DNA from: Myxococcus fulvus
Lineage (GTDB): Bacteria > Myxococcota > Myxococcia > Myxococcales > Myxococcaceae
Direction of reading: 5' to 3'
NCBI RefSeq assembly: GCF_900111765.1
Contig: NZ_FOIB01000013.1
Coordinates: forward strand, 186,001-250,000
Length of the DNA stretch: 64,000 bases
Shown here: positions 8,526 through 16,495 of the stretch, piece by piece
Position numbering within the stretch: the first letter of the stretch is position 1
Layout: each line of letters opens with the position of its first letter
Position numbers and translations under genes: made by a program
Notes under the pieces: generated by a model
Databases searched by the model: none
Told to the model about the DNA's origin: nothing
The model's input: the letters and a program-made list of their open reading frames with translations, nothing else

Positions 8526-9323
8526 TCACGGTGACGGCCCGCTCCACAGGCCCCGCGCGAGCACCTCGTCCAGATTCCGCCGGTGGAAGAATGCCTCGGT
8601 GTCGGTTCCCGGCATACCCGCGGGCAGACACACCTGCAACTCGATGGCGAGAATCCGCTCCGGGGCTCCGCGGGCCTCGCGCACCGCGGCTTCCAGCGCG
8701 CGCAGGTAGTGTCTCGCGGTGCTCAAGGTGCTCGCGGGGGACACGCCGCCATGTCCCTGGATGACGCGGGTGCGTCCCCGGGCTTCGGCGCGCGCCAGCG
8801 CCGCGTCCACGTCCGAAGGCTCGCCATAGGCGATGTAGGCCATGTTCCCCACGGCGATGTCGGCGCTGAGCAGCACGTCCAGCTCCGGGACATCCAGGTT
8901 CAGCGTGCTCGCCGTGTGGCCGGGATTCGGGAAGACCTCGATGTCGTGACGTCCCCAGCGCATCCGCAGCGGGGCCTCCAGGACGTGGTCCGGCGCGCGG
9001 TAGAAGCCCGCCTCCTCGCTCGAGCGGAAGCGCTCCGCCTGGAACGTCTCCTCGAACCGCGCGTGTGCCAGCACCGACGCCTCGGGGAAGCCCTGGAGCG
9101 CCGCCAGGTGGTCGCTGAACCCGTGGGTGCAGACCACCTGGCGCACACGCGCGCGCAGCGTGTCGGAGACCCAGGCCCGGAGCGCCTGGGCGTCCTCGCG
9201 ACTGCCCAGGGCATCCACCATCAACGCCTCGTCTCCCTGGAGGAAGAGGGTGGCGTTCGAGGCGTAGGCCTCCCCCGTGACGAGCCACGCGTCGGGGCCC
9301 AGCGGCTGTGTTCGAAGACTCAT
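8526..9323 (-). CDS. Metallo-beta-lactamase-fold hydrolase with degenerate metal motif
   Basis: 265 aa. GGGAGGAA precedes ATG 9323. The order of MBL-fold motifs is present: THGFSDH at residues 66-72, PGHTAST, SADIAVGN and GHGG. The usual HxHxDH is changed to His67-Gly-Phe69-Ser-Asp71-His72, so the second metal-binding His is Phe. The remaining ligands (later His, Asp, His) are kept. The enzyme may bind one metal or a different metal, or be inactive. The gene is divergent from a LysR regulator 100 bp away, and the large VCBS lipoprotein lies 108 bp downstream on the same strand. Substrate unknown. Confidence 0.8.
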   Translation of the reverse strand: MSLRTQPLGPDAWLVTGEAYASNATLFLQGDEALMVDALGSREDAQALRAWVSDTLRARVRQVVCTHGFSDHLAALQGFPEASVLAHARFEETFQAERFRSSEEAGFYRAPDHVLEAPLRMRWGRHDIEVFPNPGHTASTLNLDVPELDVLLSADIAVGNMAYIAYGEPSDVDAALARAEARGRTRVIQGHGGVSPASTLSTARHYLRALEAAVREARGAPERILAIELQVCLPAGMPGTDTEAFFHRRNLDEVLARGLWSGPSP

Positions 9324-9396
9324 GCGTGTTCCTCCCGAGTGTTCCTTCGAGCCCGGGTTCTCGCCGAGATGGATGCATGTGTCCAACGCATCCTCC

Positions 9397-9410
9397 GCAT
9401 GGATTCATGC
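9397..9410. promoter_or_regulatory. Palindrome in LysR/MBL divergent promoter
   Basis: GCATG-GATT-CATGC is a perfect 5-bp inverted repeat 14 bp before the LysR start codon. A related GGATGCATG block lies at 9371-9379. LysR proteins usually bind such imperfect dyads between themselves and a divergent target, so this is a candidate binding site. Confidence 0.4.
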
Positions 9411-9423
9411 GAGAATCGAATGG

Positions 9424-10323
9424 ATGAACCTGGACGTGAGACATCTGCGGTTGGTGGCGGCGGTGGTGGACACCGGCTCGGTGACGGCGGCGGCGCGGGT
9501 GCTGCACCTGTCCCAGCCGGCGCTGAGCCACCAACTGCGCGACGTGGAGGAACGGCTGGGGACCGAGCTGTTCCACCGTCAGGGCCGCCGCATGGTGCTC
9601 ACCGAGGCCGGGCGCCGCGTCCTCGACGCCGCGCGCAAGGTGGTGTCGGAGCTGGAGTCCGTCGAGGCGGACGTGGCGAGGCTCGCCCACGCGTCAGGAG
9701 GCGTCCTCCGGCTCGCCACCGAGTGCTACACGGCCTACCACTGGCTCCCGGGCGTCCTGCGCCGCTTCTCGTCCCGGCACCCGGAGGTGGAGGTGCGCAT
9801 CGCGCTCGAGGCCACGCGCCGTCCCGTGGAGGCGCTCCTGGCGGGGAGCCTGGACCTGGGCATCGTCAGCGAGCCGACGCGTCACCGGCGCCTGTCCCAC
9901 GCGCCGCTCTTCGAGGACGAACTGGTGGCCGTCATGGCGCCCTCGCATCCGCTGGCGGGGCGGAGCGTCCTGCACGCCGCGGATTTCGCGCGTGAGCACG
10001 TGCTGCTCTACAGCATCCCGTTGACGCAGAGCACCCTGGTCCAGCAGGTGCTCGTCCCAGCCGGTGTCACGCCCGCGCGGGTGTCCCATGTGGAGCTGAC
10101 CGAGGCGCTCATCGAGCTGACCAAGGCCGGGCTCGGGGTGGCGGTGCTGGCGCGCTGGGCGGTGGCGCCGGAGCTCGCGCGCGGGACGCTCGTCGCCATC
10201 CGGGTGACGCGACGAGGGCTGCGCCGGCACTGGCACGCGGTGTGGCCCCGCGCGGTGCGGCCCGCGCCCCACGTCGCCTCGTTCGTGGAGCTGCTGGCGA
10301 AGGCGGGACCTCCGGGGCGCTGA
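9424..10323 (+). CDS. LysR-family regulator, MetR-like
   Basis: 299 aa. The N-terminal helix-turn-helix MNLDVRHLRLVAAVVDTGSV...LSQPALSHQL is typical LysR. The effector domain starts with LATECYTAYHWLPGVLRRF, which closely resembles MetR (VECHTCFDWLMP), including the Cys and Trp. MetR proteins respond to homocysteine and control methionine genes, but no such genes are seen here, so the ligand is open. It probably controls the divergent MBL-fold gene. An upstream in-frame extension exists, but homology begins at the ATG at 9424. Confidence 0.88.
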   Translation: MNLDVRHLRLVAAVVDTGSVTAAARVLHLSQPALSHQLRDVEERLGTELFHRQGRRMVLTEAGRRVLDAARKVVSELESVEADVARLAHASGGVLRLATECYTAYHWLPGVLRRFSSRHPEVEVRIALEATRRPVEALLAGSLDLGIVSEPTRHRRLSHAPLFEDELVAVMAPSHPLAGRSVLHAADFAREHVLLYSIPLTQSTLVQQVLVPAGVTPARVSHVELTEALIELTKAGLGVAVLARWAVAPELARGTLVAIRVTRRGLRRHWHAVWPRAVRPAPHVASFVELLAKAGPPGR

Positions 10324-10377
10324 GCCCCGCGCCCGGGATGACGCGGTGAGCCGTCGTGCCCGCCTGTCTGGTCCTGG

Positions 10378-10403
10378 AAAAAAGCAAGCGTGCTTGCTTT
10401 TTT
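10378..10403. promoter_or_regulatory. Perfect 26-bp A/T-capped palindrome upstream of acyl-CoA dehydrogenase
   Basis: AAAAAAGCAAGC (10378-10389), GT, GCTTGCTTTTTT (10392-10403). This could be a bidirectional intrinsic terminator for the LysR gene: the stem is followed by T6 on either strand. Alternatively it is an operator for a TetR-type lipid regulator; the core resembles the KstR2 motif AnCAAGnnCTTGnT but with a 4-bp spacer between CAAG and CTTG. It lies 141 bp before the dehydrogenase start. The rest of the 220-bp gap (10324-10543) has no gene I can support. Confidence 0.6.
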
Positions 10404-10543
10404 AGAAGCCCGGGATGCAGACTCGGGTCTCATCGGTAGGGAGGGTGTGCTGGACGCTCGTTGGGTGCGCGCATCGCGCCGCGCCAGGGTGGCGCCCTCC
10501 CATCGTCGACCCTTCTCTGGCTCCCGAGCCACCGAGGCAGCGC

Positions 10544-11710
10544 ATGCAAGAGACCCAGGAACACCGCGCCATCCGTCAGACGGTCCGCAAGTTCGTCGAG
10601 CAGGAGCTCAACCCGTACGTGGACGCGTGGGAGGACGCGGAGCTCTTCCCCGCGCGGGAGGTGTTCAAGAAGCTCGGGGAGTTGGGGCTCTTGGGCATCA
10701 CCAAGCCCACGGAGTTCGGCGGGCTGGGGCTGGACGCCTCGTTCTCGGTCGCCTTCGCGGAGGAACTGGGGCACTGCACCTGCGGCGCGCTGCCCATGGC
10801 CATCGGCGTCGTCACCGACATGGCCACCCCCGCGCTCGCCCGCTTCGGCAGTGACGAGCTGCGGCGGGAGTTCCTCGCGCCCACGCTCGCCGGGGAGCGT
10901 GTGTGCTCCATCGCGGTGAGCGAGGCCGGCGCCGGCTCCGACGTGGCGAGCGTGACGACCACCGCGCGCCGTGACGGCGACGACTACGTCATCGACGGCG
11001 GCAAGATGTGGATTACCAACGGCCTGCAGGCGGACTGGGTCTGCCTGCTCGCCAACACGGGGGACGGCCCGGCGCACGCGAACAAGTCGCTCATCATCGT
11101 CCCCATGGACCGGCCCGGCATCACCCGCGCGAAGATTCGCAAGCTCGGCATGTGGGCGTCCGACACCGCGCAGCTCTTCTTCGACGGCGTGCGCGTGCCG
11201 GTGCGAAACCGCATCGGCGACGAGGGGCGCGGCTTCGCCATGCAGATGCAGCAGTTCCAGGAGGAGCGCCTCTTCGTGGCCGCGAGCAACCTGGTGACGT
11301 TCGACCGGCTCATCACGCAGACGGCCGACTACGCGCGGGAGCGCAAGGCCTTCGGCCAGTCGATTCTCGACAACCAGTCCGTGCACTTCCGGCTCGCGGA
11401 GCTGCAGACGGAGGTGGAGGCGCTCCGCGCGCTCATCTACCGCGCCGTCGCCCTCTACATCGAGAACAAGGACGACCCGCAGGTGGTGAAGCTCGCCTCC
11501 ATGTGCAAGCTCAAGTCGGGGCGGCTCGCCCGGGAGCTGGTCGACGGCTGCCTCCAATACTGGGGCGGCATGGGCTTCACCTGGGACAACCCGCTGGCGC
11601 GCGCGCACCGTGATTTGCGCCTGGGGTCCATCGGCGGCGGCGCCGACGAGGTGATGCTCGGAATCATCAGCAAGGCCATGGGCACCCTGCCTCGCAAGTC
11701 GCGAGGCTGA
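10544..11710 (+). CDS. Acyl-CoA dehydrogenase, long-chain/isovaleryl type
   Basis: 388 aa flavoprotein catalysing alpha-beta desaturation of acyl-CoA, passing electrons to ETF. Signature VSEAGAGSDVASV (middle domain), ITNG and the C-terminal QYWGGMGFT are present. The usual catalytic Glu of medium-chain enzymes (YEG near the C-terminus) is replaced by GGGADE. Instead FQEERLF carries a Glu in the helix-G position used by isovaleryl- and long-chain-type enzymes. This argues for a branched or long-chain substrate. An acyl-CoA ligase follows 55 bp downstream, so the pair probably activates and then desaturates one acid. Confidence 0.92.
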   Translation: MQETQEHRAIRQTVRKFVEQELNPYVDAWEDAELFPAREVFKKLGELGLLGITKPTEFGGLGLDASFSVAFAEELGHCTCGALPMAIGVVTDMATPALARFGSDELRREFLAPTLAGERVCSIAVSEAGAGSDVASVTTTARRDGDDYVIDGGKMWITNGLQADWVCLLANTGDGPAHANKSLIIVPMDRPGITRAKIRKLGMWASDTAQLFFDGVRVPVRNRIGDEGRGFAMQMQQFQEERLFVAASNLVTFDRLITQTADYARERKAFGQSILDNQSVHFRLAELQTEVEALRALIYRAVALYIENKDDPQVVKLASMCKLKSGRLARELVDGCLQYWGGMGFTWDNPLARAHRDLRLGSIGGGADEVMLGIISKAMGTLPRKSRG

Positions 11711-11765
11711 AGTGCATGACGGGGGGACCACTCGCGCGCCCGAGTCGGGCGGGAAGGAGCACACG

Positions 11766-13361
11766 ATGGGACAGACCCCGGAAGCCGTCTACAAGCACAT
11801 CAGCCGCGTCTCGCTGGGAGACGTCATCCGCCGCTCCGCGCTCCGCTGGCCGGAGCGCACGGCGCTCATCGACGGTGAGCTGGAGCTGTCGTACGCGGAG
11901 CTGGACCGGCGGGCCAACGCGTTCGCCCACCACCTGCTCGGCCAGGGGCTCGCCCCGGGAGCGCGGGTGGCCATGCTCTGCGGCAACTCCGCGCAGATGG
12001 TCACCGCCTTCTTCGGCATCTACAAGGCGGGCCTGGTCTGGGTGCCCATCAACACGGGGCTCTCCGTGGAGGCCATCGGCTACATCCTCGAGCACGCCGA
12101 GGTGTCGCGGGTGGTCATCGACCTGGAGCTGCTCGCGAAGCCGGAGCTGCGCGCGATGCTCGACGCCAGGGGCCTGGGCCTCATCGTCTGTGTCCCCGAG
12201 GGACAGGCCGCGCCCGGAGGCGGCGCCGTGGCCTTCCTGGACACGCTGAAGGGCCAGCACGGCACGCCGCCGGCGGTGGACATCGAGAGCACGCAGCTGG
12301 CGCAGATCATGTACACCAGCGGGACCACCGGCCAGCAGAAGGGCGTGATGCACTCGCACGCGTCCATCCACTCGGCGCTCAGCGGGAACCTGTTCGAGCT
12401 GGAGCTGCGTCCCAGCGACGTGACGTTGTGCGTGCTGCCGATGTTCCACTGCGCGCAGCACGCCGTCTCCGTGTCGTTCCTGATGGCGGGCGCCACCGTC
12501 ATCGTGCGGCGCGTGTTCGAGCCCGGCGCGATGCTCGCCACCATCGAGCGGCGCGGCGTCACCTTCCTGTTGGGCCTGCCCATCATGTACGGCGCCATGC
12601 TGGCGCACCCGGCGCGTCCGACGACGAAGCTGTCCAGCCTGCGCATGTGCCTGTACGTCATGGCGCCCATGGCGCGCACGATGCTGGTGGAGCTCTTGGA
12701 GAAGTTCTGTCCGGGCGGGTTCGCGCTCGCGTCGGGGCAGACGGAGATGTACCCGGCCACGACGATGTTCAAGCCCGAGCAGCAGCTCAAGCGGTTCGGC
12801 TCGTACTGGGGCGACTCGGTGGTGACGAACGAGACGGCCATCATGGATGACGAGGGCCGGCTGCTCGGCCGCGGCGAGGTGGGCGAAATCGTCCACCGCG
12901 GGCCGAACGTGATGCTCGGCTACTACAAGGACCCGGAGGCCACCGAGCGCGCGCGGGCGTTCGGCTGGCACCACACCGGGGACCTGGGCATGTTCGACGC
13001 CGACGGTCAGCTGCTCTTCGTGGACCGCAAGAAGGACATGATCAAGACCGGCGGAGAGAACGTCCCGTCCATCAAGGTCGAGGAGGTCCTCCTGCGCCAC
13101 CCCGCCGTCCTGCAGGTGGCGGTGGTGGGCCTGCCGCACCCGCGCTGGGCGGAGGCCGTCACCGGCTTCGTCGTGCTCAAGCCCGGCGCCTCGGCCACGG
13201 CGCCGGACCTCATCACCCACTGCCGTCAGCACCTCGGCGGCTTCGAGGTGCCCAAGTCCGTTGTCCTGCTGGAGGCCATGCCGCAGACGTCCACCGGCAA
13301 GGCCCAGAAGTTCGTGCTCCGTCAGCGGTTCGAGCAGCACTACCAGGACGGCGCGGCGTAG
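11766..13361 (+). CDS. AMP-forming acyl-CoA ligase
   Basis: 531 aa; AAGGAG precedes the ATG at 11766. All ANL-superfamily motifs are present: the P-loop YTSGTTGQQKGVMHSH, GWHHTGDLGMFD, the hinge DRKKDMIKTGGENV and the C-terminal catalytic Lys in TSTGKAQKFVL. The reaction is carboxylic acid + ATP + CoA to acyl-CoA. The hinge and GENV segment place it with medium/long-chain fatty acid or cinnamate-like ligases rather than NRPS adenylation domains. It is in an operon with the upstream acyl-CoA dehydrogenase. The exact acid cannot be read from sequence. Confidence 0.92.
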   Translation: MGQTPEAVYKHISRVSLGDVIRRSALRWPERTALIDGELELSYAELDRRANAFAHHLLGQGLAPGARVAMLCGNSAQMVTAFFGIYKAGLVWVPINTGLSVEAIGYILEHAEVSRVVIDLELLAKPELRAMLDARGLGLIVCVPEGQAAPGGGAVAFLDTLKGQHGTPPAVDIESTQLAQIMYTSGTTGQQKGVMHSHASIHSALSGNLFELELRPSDVTLCVLPMFHCAQHAVSVSFLMAGATVIVRRVFEPGAMLATIERRGVTFLLGLPIMYGAMLAHPARPTTKLSSLRMCLYVMAPMARTMLVELLEKFCPGGFALASGQTEMYPATTMFKPEQQLKRFGSYWGDSVVTNETAIMDDEGRLLGRGEVGEIVHRGPNVMLGYYKDPEATERARAFGWHHTGDLGMFDADGQLLFVDRKKDMIKTGGENVPSIKVEEVLLRHPAVLQVAVVGLPHPRWAEAVTGFVVLKPGASATAPDLITHCRQHLGGFEVPKSVVLLEAMPQTSTGKAQKFVLRQRFEQHYQDGAA

Positions 13362-13376
13362 CGCCCCGCGGGCCTC

Positions 13377-13404
13377 GGACAGGGGCCTCCTCTCACCCCT
13401 GTCC
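13377..13404 (+). terminator. Hairpin after the acyl-CoA ligase
   Basis: GGACAGGGG (13377-13385), 10-nt loop, CCCCTGTCC (13396-13404), 15 nt beyond the ligase stop. The stem is a perfect 9 bp without a T-run. It may end the dehydrogenase-ligase transcript or attenuate reading into the gene at 13461. Confidence 0.5.
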
Positions 13405-13460
13405 CTCCCACCGGAAAGACGCCGCGGCGCACTCGGGGCCGTGGCCACGAAGGGAGTCAC

Positions 13461-14174
13461 ATGGACGGCCGGATGTGGCCCGGAGAGGAGACGCACGTGC
13501 AGACGCAGACGCAGGACCCGACGGGGTGGGTGGCGCTCTTGGACCAGGAGGCGAGGGCGCTGGTGGCGGTGCTGGACGTGCACCCGGACGCGCGGCGGCT
13601 CTTCGACGGCACCCTCGACGAGGCGGGCTACATCCACTACCTCGTCCAGACGTACCACTACGCGCGCTGGAGCACGCCGATGCTGGGCGACGCCGGGCGC
13701 CGGCTGCGGCGGCTGGGCACGCACCCGTGGCTGGCGGAGCTGCTGCTCCAGAAGGCGGACGAGGAGCGCGGCCACGAGAATTGGCTCCTGTCGGACCTGA
13801 AGAACCTGGGCGTCCCGGCCGAGCGCGTCGAGCGCGCGGTGAAGACGCCCGCCGTGGAGGCCTACACCGGCTGGAACTTCTTCACGTCCCGCTCGGGCGT
13901 GCCGACGGCCGTGCTGGGGACGGCGTACGTCCTGGAGTACCTCTCCCAGACGCGCGCGAGCGGCGCGGTGGAGCGCCTCATCGCCGTGGACGCCATCCCC
14001 CACATCCGCGAGTCGGTGACGTTCCTGCGCAGCCACGGCGCGCTGGACGAGGGCCACGTGGCGGAGATGAACACGGTGCTGCGCGAGTTGACGGACCCCG
14101 AGGAGCAGGCCGCGGTGGTCCTCTCCGCGCGCGCCACGCGCAGCATCTACCCGGGCATCTTCCGGGAGGGCTGA
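13461..14174 (+). CDS. Heme-oxygenase-fold iron-dependent oxidase candidate
   Basis: 237 aa, all-helical. It has the motif pattern of the TenA/heme-oxygenase-like diiron oxidase superfamily: YHYARWSTPML, DEERGHENWLLSDLKNLG (Glu-x-x-His), GTAYVLEYLSQTR (Glu) and LDEGHVAEMN (Asp/His). These residues bind two irons in UndA and CADD-type enzymes, which act on fatty acids or amino acids with O2. The gene follows an acyl-CoA dehydrogenase and ligase on the same strand, so a lipid substrate is a reasonable guess. AAGGGAG lies 4 nt before ATG 13461; an alternative GTG at 13497 also has a good ribosome site. A TenA-like or catalytically silent role is possible. Confidence 0.65.
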   Translation: MDGRMWPGEETHVQTQTQDPTGWVALLDQEARALVAVLDVHPDARRLFDGTLDEAGYIHYLVQTYHYARWSTPMLGDAGRRLRRLGTHPWLAELLLQKADEERGHENWLLSDLKNLGVPAERVERAVKTPAVEAYTGWNFFTSRSGVPTAVLGTAYVLEYLSQTRASGAVERLIAVDAIPHIRESVTFLRSHGALDEGHVAEMNTVLRELTDPEEQAAVVLSARATRSIYPGIFREG

Positions 14175-14181
14175 AGCGGGC

Positions 14182-14203
14182 CTCTACCTCCGTGGAGGTA
14201 GAG
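14182..14203. promoter_or_regulatory. Perfect 22-bp palindrome
   Basis: CTCTACCTCC-GT-GGAGGTAGAG, 7 bp after the stop of the heme-oxygenase-fold gene and 64 bp before the DUF3892 gene. The 2-nt centre is too small for a good RNA loop, although partial stems could form. Palindromes of this shape serve MerR-family activators, but no MerR gene is in the window. Operator and terminator are both possible. Confidence 0.5.
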
Positions 14204-14267
14204 ACACCTCCCGCCTGGACGGCGATCCTCCGCCCTCAACCGTGGCATTCGAACCGGAGGCGACTTC

Positions 14268-14528
14268 ATGCGCTACATCACCCAGATACGACTCGAGGGG
14301 GGCGCGCTCCACGAGCACATCACCCGCCTGCGCTGGGTCGAGGCGACCCACGCGGGAGAGTGCACCCGCGCGGAGCTGGTCCTGTGGGTCCAGAAGGGCG
14401 GGGATGCGCGGGTGCGCAACAGCCCCATGGACGTGAAGGTGGAGGTCGTCGAGGCCACGCCTCCGTACCTGCGCACGAAGGCGAACGGCATCTCCACCGA
14501 CAACCTGCTCGCGCTCCCGCGCTTCTAG
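14268..14528 (+). CDS. DUF3892 family protein
   Basis: 86 aa. The sequence matches the DUF3892 pattern throughout: ITQIRLEGG near the start, HEHITRLRW, an alternating middle, then TPPYLRTKANG and the C-terminal DNLLALPRF. No signal peptide. GGAGG precedes the ATG by 8 nt. Proteins of this family are short, widespread and uncharacterised. It converges on the LuxR gene with 14 bp between stops. Confidence 0.82.
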   Translation: MRYITQIRLEGGALHEHITRLRWVEATHAGECTRAELVLWVQKGGDARVRNSPMDVKVEVVEATPPYLRTKANGISTDNLLALPRF

Positions 14529-14542
14529 GCGCGCGGGGCGGC

Positions 14543-15625
14543 TCAGATGGGCCGGTTGAGGTGCGAGGCCTGGTAGAGGAAGTCCGCGCGGTTGTCGACC
14601 TTCAGCCGGCCGAAGATGTCGCGCACGTGGGTCTTCACCGTGTCCTCGGAGAGCTTGAGGTGCTCGGCGATCTGCTCGTTGGACCAGTTGCGCAGGATGC
14701 CCTGGGCGATGTCGACCTGACGGGGCGTGAGCTGCTGGCGCATGTGCTGCGGGAGGGGAATCGACATGGGGACCTCGTTGATGGACAGGGCCCACTGGGC
14801 GGGGCCCTCGGGCTGGGGAAGCTCGATGAACCGCACCACCAGGTACGTCTCGCCGCGCAGCGCCACGAGCGGGTTGTGCTTGAGCCGCTCGTCCGGGTGC
14901 ATGCGCGCCAGGGCGTTGAGTCGCTCCAGCAACATGCCCGGGATGCCCGACGCGTGGAGGTCGGACGGCGTGAACCACTTGTCCAGGAGCACCTTGGCGC
15001 GCTCCGAGCGCAAGAGCTCGTGGCTGGGCGGGAGCACCACCAGGAAGCCCGCGTCCGGCCGGTTGTAGAGCTCCTCCAGGAGCCTCGCGCCGCTCCGGGC
15101 CGCCTGCATGTCGCGGCAGTTGCGAAGCGCGTTGGTGAGGTGGGGCGTGAGGCTCGTCAGGAGCGCGGCGTCGTGCTCGGAGAACTCCACCCGCTGGTCC
15201 CGGTACAGGGTGAAGGCGCCGAGCAGGGTCTCCTTGGCGGGCAGCAGCACGGCCATGACGTGCTCCAGCCGCAGGTCCAGCTCCTGGCTGCGTCGGTACA
15301 GCGCGCTCGCTTCCAGCGCCCTGCGCGGCAGCATCTGCGTGTCCCGGAGCACCACGTTGGGCTGCGCGAAGATGGGCCCGCGCACGAAGTCCGAGTCGGC
15401 CCACCGGGGGTACTCGTCCAACAGCGTCAGCCGGTGGCCGGGGACCAGCCACTGGAAGTCGAGGGGTGGCCCTGGCGTCATCACGCACAGGCCCATGTGG
15501 TCCGCGGGGGTGAGCTCGAGCAGTGGGGCCCGCGTCGCCTCCAGGACCAGCGGGAGGGACAAGGAGCTGTGGAGGGCCGTGATGATTCTCTCCCTCAGTT
15601 CGAGTTCCTTCGACGTGAAGTGCAT
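14543..15625 (-). CDS. LuxR-type regulator with a GAF-like sensor
   Basis: 360 aa. The C-terminal 65 residues form a LuxR/GerE helix-turn-helix: LTPRQVDIAQGILRNWSNEQIAEHL followed by SEDTVKTHVRDIFGRLKVDNR. The N-terminal 200 residues resemble a GAF-type ligand-binding region, with no homoserine-lactone signature and no receiver Asp motif, so the input signal is unknown. It is divergent from the DUF2147 gene, and the 257-bp gap holds a perfect inverted repeat at 15749-15767. Confidence 0.85.
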   Translation of the reverse strand: MHFTSKELELRERIITALHSSLSLPLVLEATRAPLLELTPADHMGLCVMTPGPPLDFQWLVPGHRLTLLDEYPRWADSDFVRGPIFAQPNVVLRDTQMLPRRALEASALYRRSQELDLRLEHVMAVLLPAKETLLGAFTLYRDQRVEFSEHDAALLTSLTPHLTNALRNCRDMQAARSGARLLEELYNRPDAGFLVVLPPSHELLRSERAKVLLDKWFTPSDLHASGIPGMLLERLNALARMHPDERLKHNPLVALRGETYLVVRFIELPQPEGPAQWALSINEVPMSIPLPQHMRQQLTPRQVDIAQGILRNWSNEQIAEHLKLSEDTVKTHVRDIFGRLKVDNRADFLYQASHLNRPI

Positions 15626-15748
15626 CGCCGTGAACGTCCTCCAGTTCGTGCTGCGCCTGGCCTCTTGAATAGGCGCGCGCCCGGAGGCTGTCGCTCACCC
15701 CTGGGGGGTAGGCCCCGGGCTTGACGGGGGCTCGTGGCGAACGGGTTC

Positions 15749-15767
15749 GATGCCGCACAGCGGCATC
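15749..15767. promoter_or_regulatory. Inverted repeat between LuxR and DUF2147 genes
   Basis: GATGCCGC (15749-15756), ACA, GCGGCATC (15760-15767): a perfect 8-bp dyad midway in the 257-bp divergent gap. It could be a binding site for the adjacent LuxR-type regulator. No convincing promoter boxes were identified. Confidence 0.4.
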
Positions 15768-15882
15768 CGTGCGCGTCACGTGGGGCTGCCTCCTGGTGTG
15801 ACGTTGGAGTACAACCGGGCTGGTGGGGCGCTCGAGCGCAAGCCCCCTCCGACGTGAGCCCCGCGCGCAAGGACCTCAAGAC

Positions 15883-16410
15883 ATGAAAGCAACCCGGTGG
15901 TTCGGACTCACTTCCCTGTGTCTGATGATGGCCTCGAACGCCCTGGCCCAGGACGCGGCGCCCGCCGCGGCCCCCGCCGCCGAGGCTCCCGCCGCCGCCC
16001 CCGCCGCGAAGGCCCCCGCCGCCCCGGCGACCGGTCCCACGGGTCGGTGGACGACCATCGATGACGAGACCAAGAAGCCCAAGTCCGTCATCGTCATCAC
16101 CGAGCAGGACGGCAAGCTGTTCGGCAAGATTGAAAAGCTCTTCCGCGAGCCGACCGAGGACCAGAACCCGGTCTGCGACAAGTGCCAGGGTTCGCTCAAG
16201 GACCAGCCCATCATCGGGATGACCATCCTCCAGAACCTGAAGAAGGACGACGACGAGTGGACGGGCGGCACCATCCTCGACCCGGCCAACGGCAAGACCT
16301 ACAAGTGCAAGGTCGCCGTCGAGGACGGTGGCAAGAAGCTGAAGGTGCGCGGCTACATCGGCATGTCCCTCTTGGGCCGCACCCAGCACTGGGTCCGCGC
16401 CACGGAGTAG
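15883..16410 (+). CDS. Secreted DUF2147 domain protein
   Basis: 175 aa. Signal peptide (residues 1-21, ending NALAQ), then an Ala/Pro-rich linker of about 25 residues made of APAA repeats. The DUF2147 domain occupies residues about 50-175: GRWTTIDDETKKPKSVI at the start, FREPTEDQNPVCDKCQG in the middle and the GRTQHWVRA end. The CDKC pair may form a disulphide. Family members are periplasmic or outer-membrane lipocalin-like proteins of unknown role. The start is ATG 15883, where the signal peptide begins. Confidence 0.88.
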   Translation: MKATRWFGLTSLCLMMASNALAQDAAPAAAPAAEAPAAAPAAKAPAAPATGPTGRWTTIDDETKKPKSVIVITEQDGKLFGKIEKLFREPTEDQNPVCDKCQGSLKDQPIIGMTILQNLKKDDDEWTGGTILDPANGKTYKCKVAVEDGGKKLKVRGYIGMSLLGRTQHWVRATE

Positions 16411-16437
16411 TGAAGTCCGCTTGATGCGCCCGGCGGC

Positions 16438-16461
16438 GGGCTCCCCATCCCGGGGGAGCCC
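16438..16461 (+). terminator. Hairpin between DUF2147 gene and gap
   Basis: GGGCTCCCC (16438-16446), 6-nt loop, GGGGAGCCC (16453-16461): a perfect 9-bp stem 28 nt after the DUF2147 stop and 35 nt before the GAPDH start. It probably ends the upstream transcript. Confidence 0.55.
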
Positions 16462-16495
16462 CCGCCATCCCTTCTTCCCAAGGAGACCTGACGCA

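Noticed and set aside
5811-8534. A 907-codon plus-strand open frame across the FN3/VCBS gene
   Set aside because: It is the antisense of the lipoprotein gene; its Arg/Gly/Val-rich composition has no domain, and the minus strand carries clear repeats.
11667-14057. A 796-codon minus-strand open frame
   Set aside because: Antisense to the acyl-CoA ligase and its neighbour; no recognisable domain.
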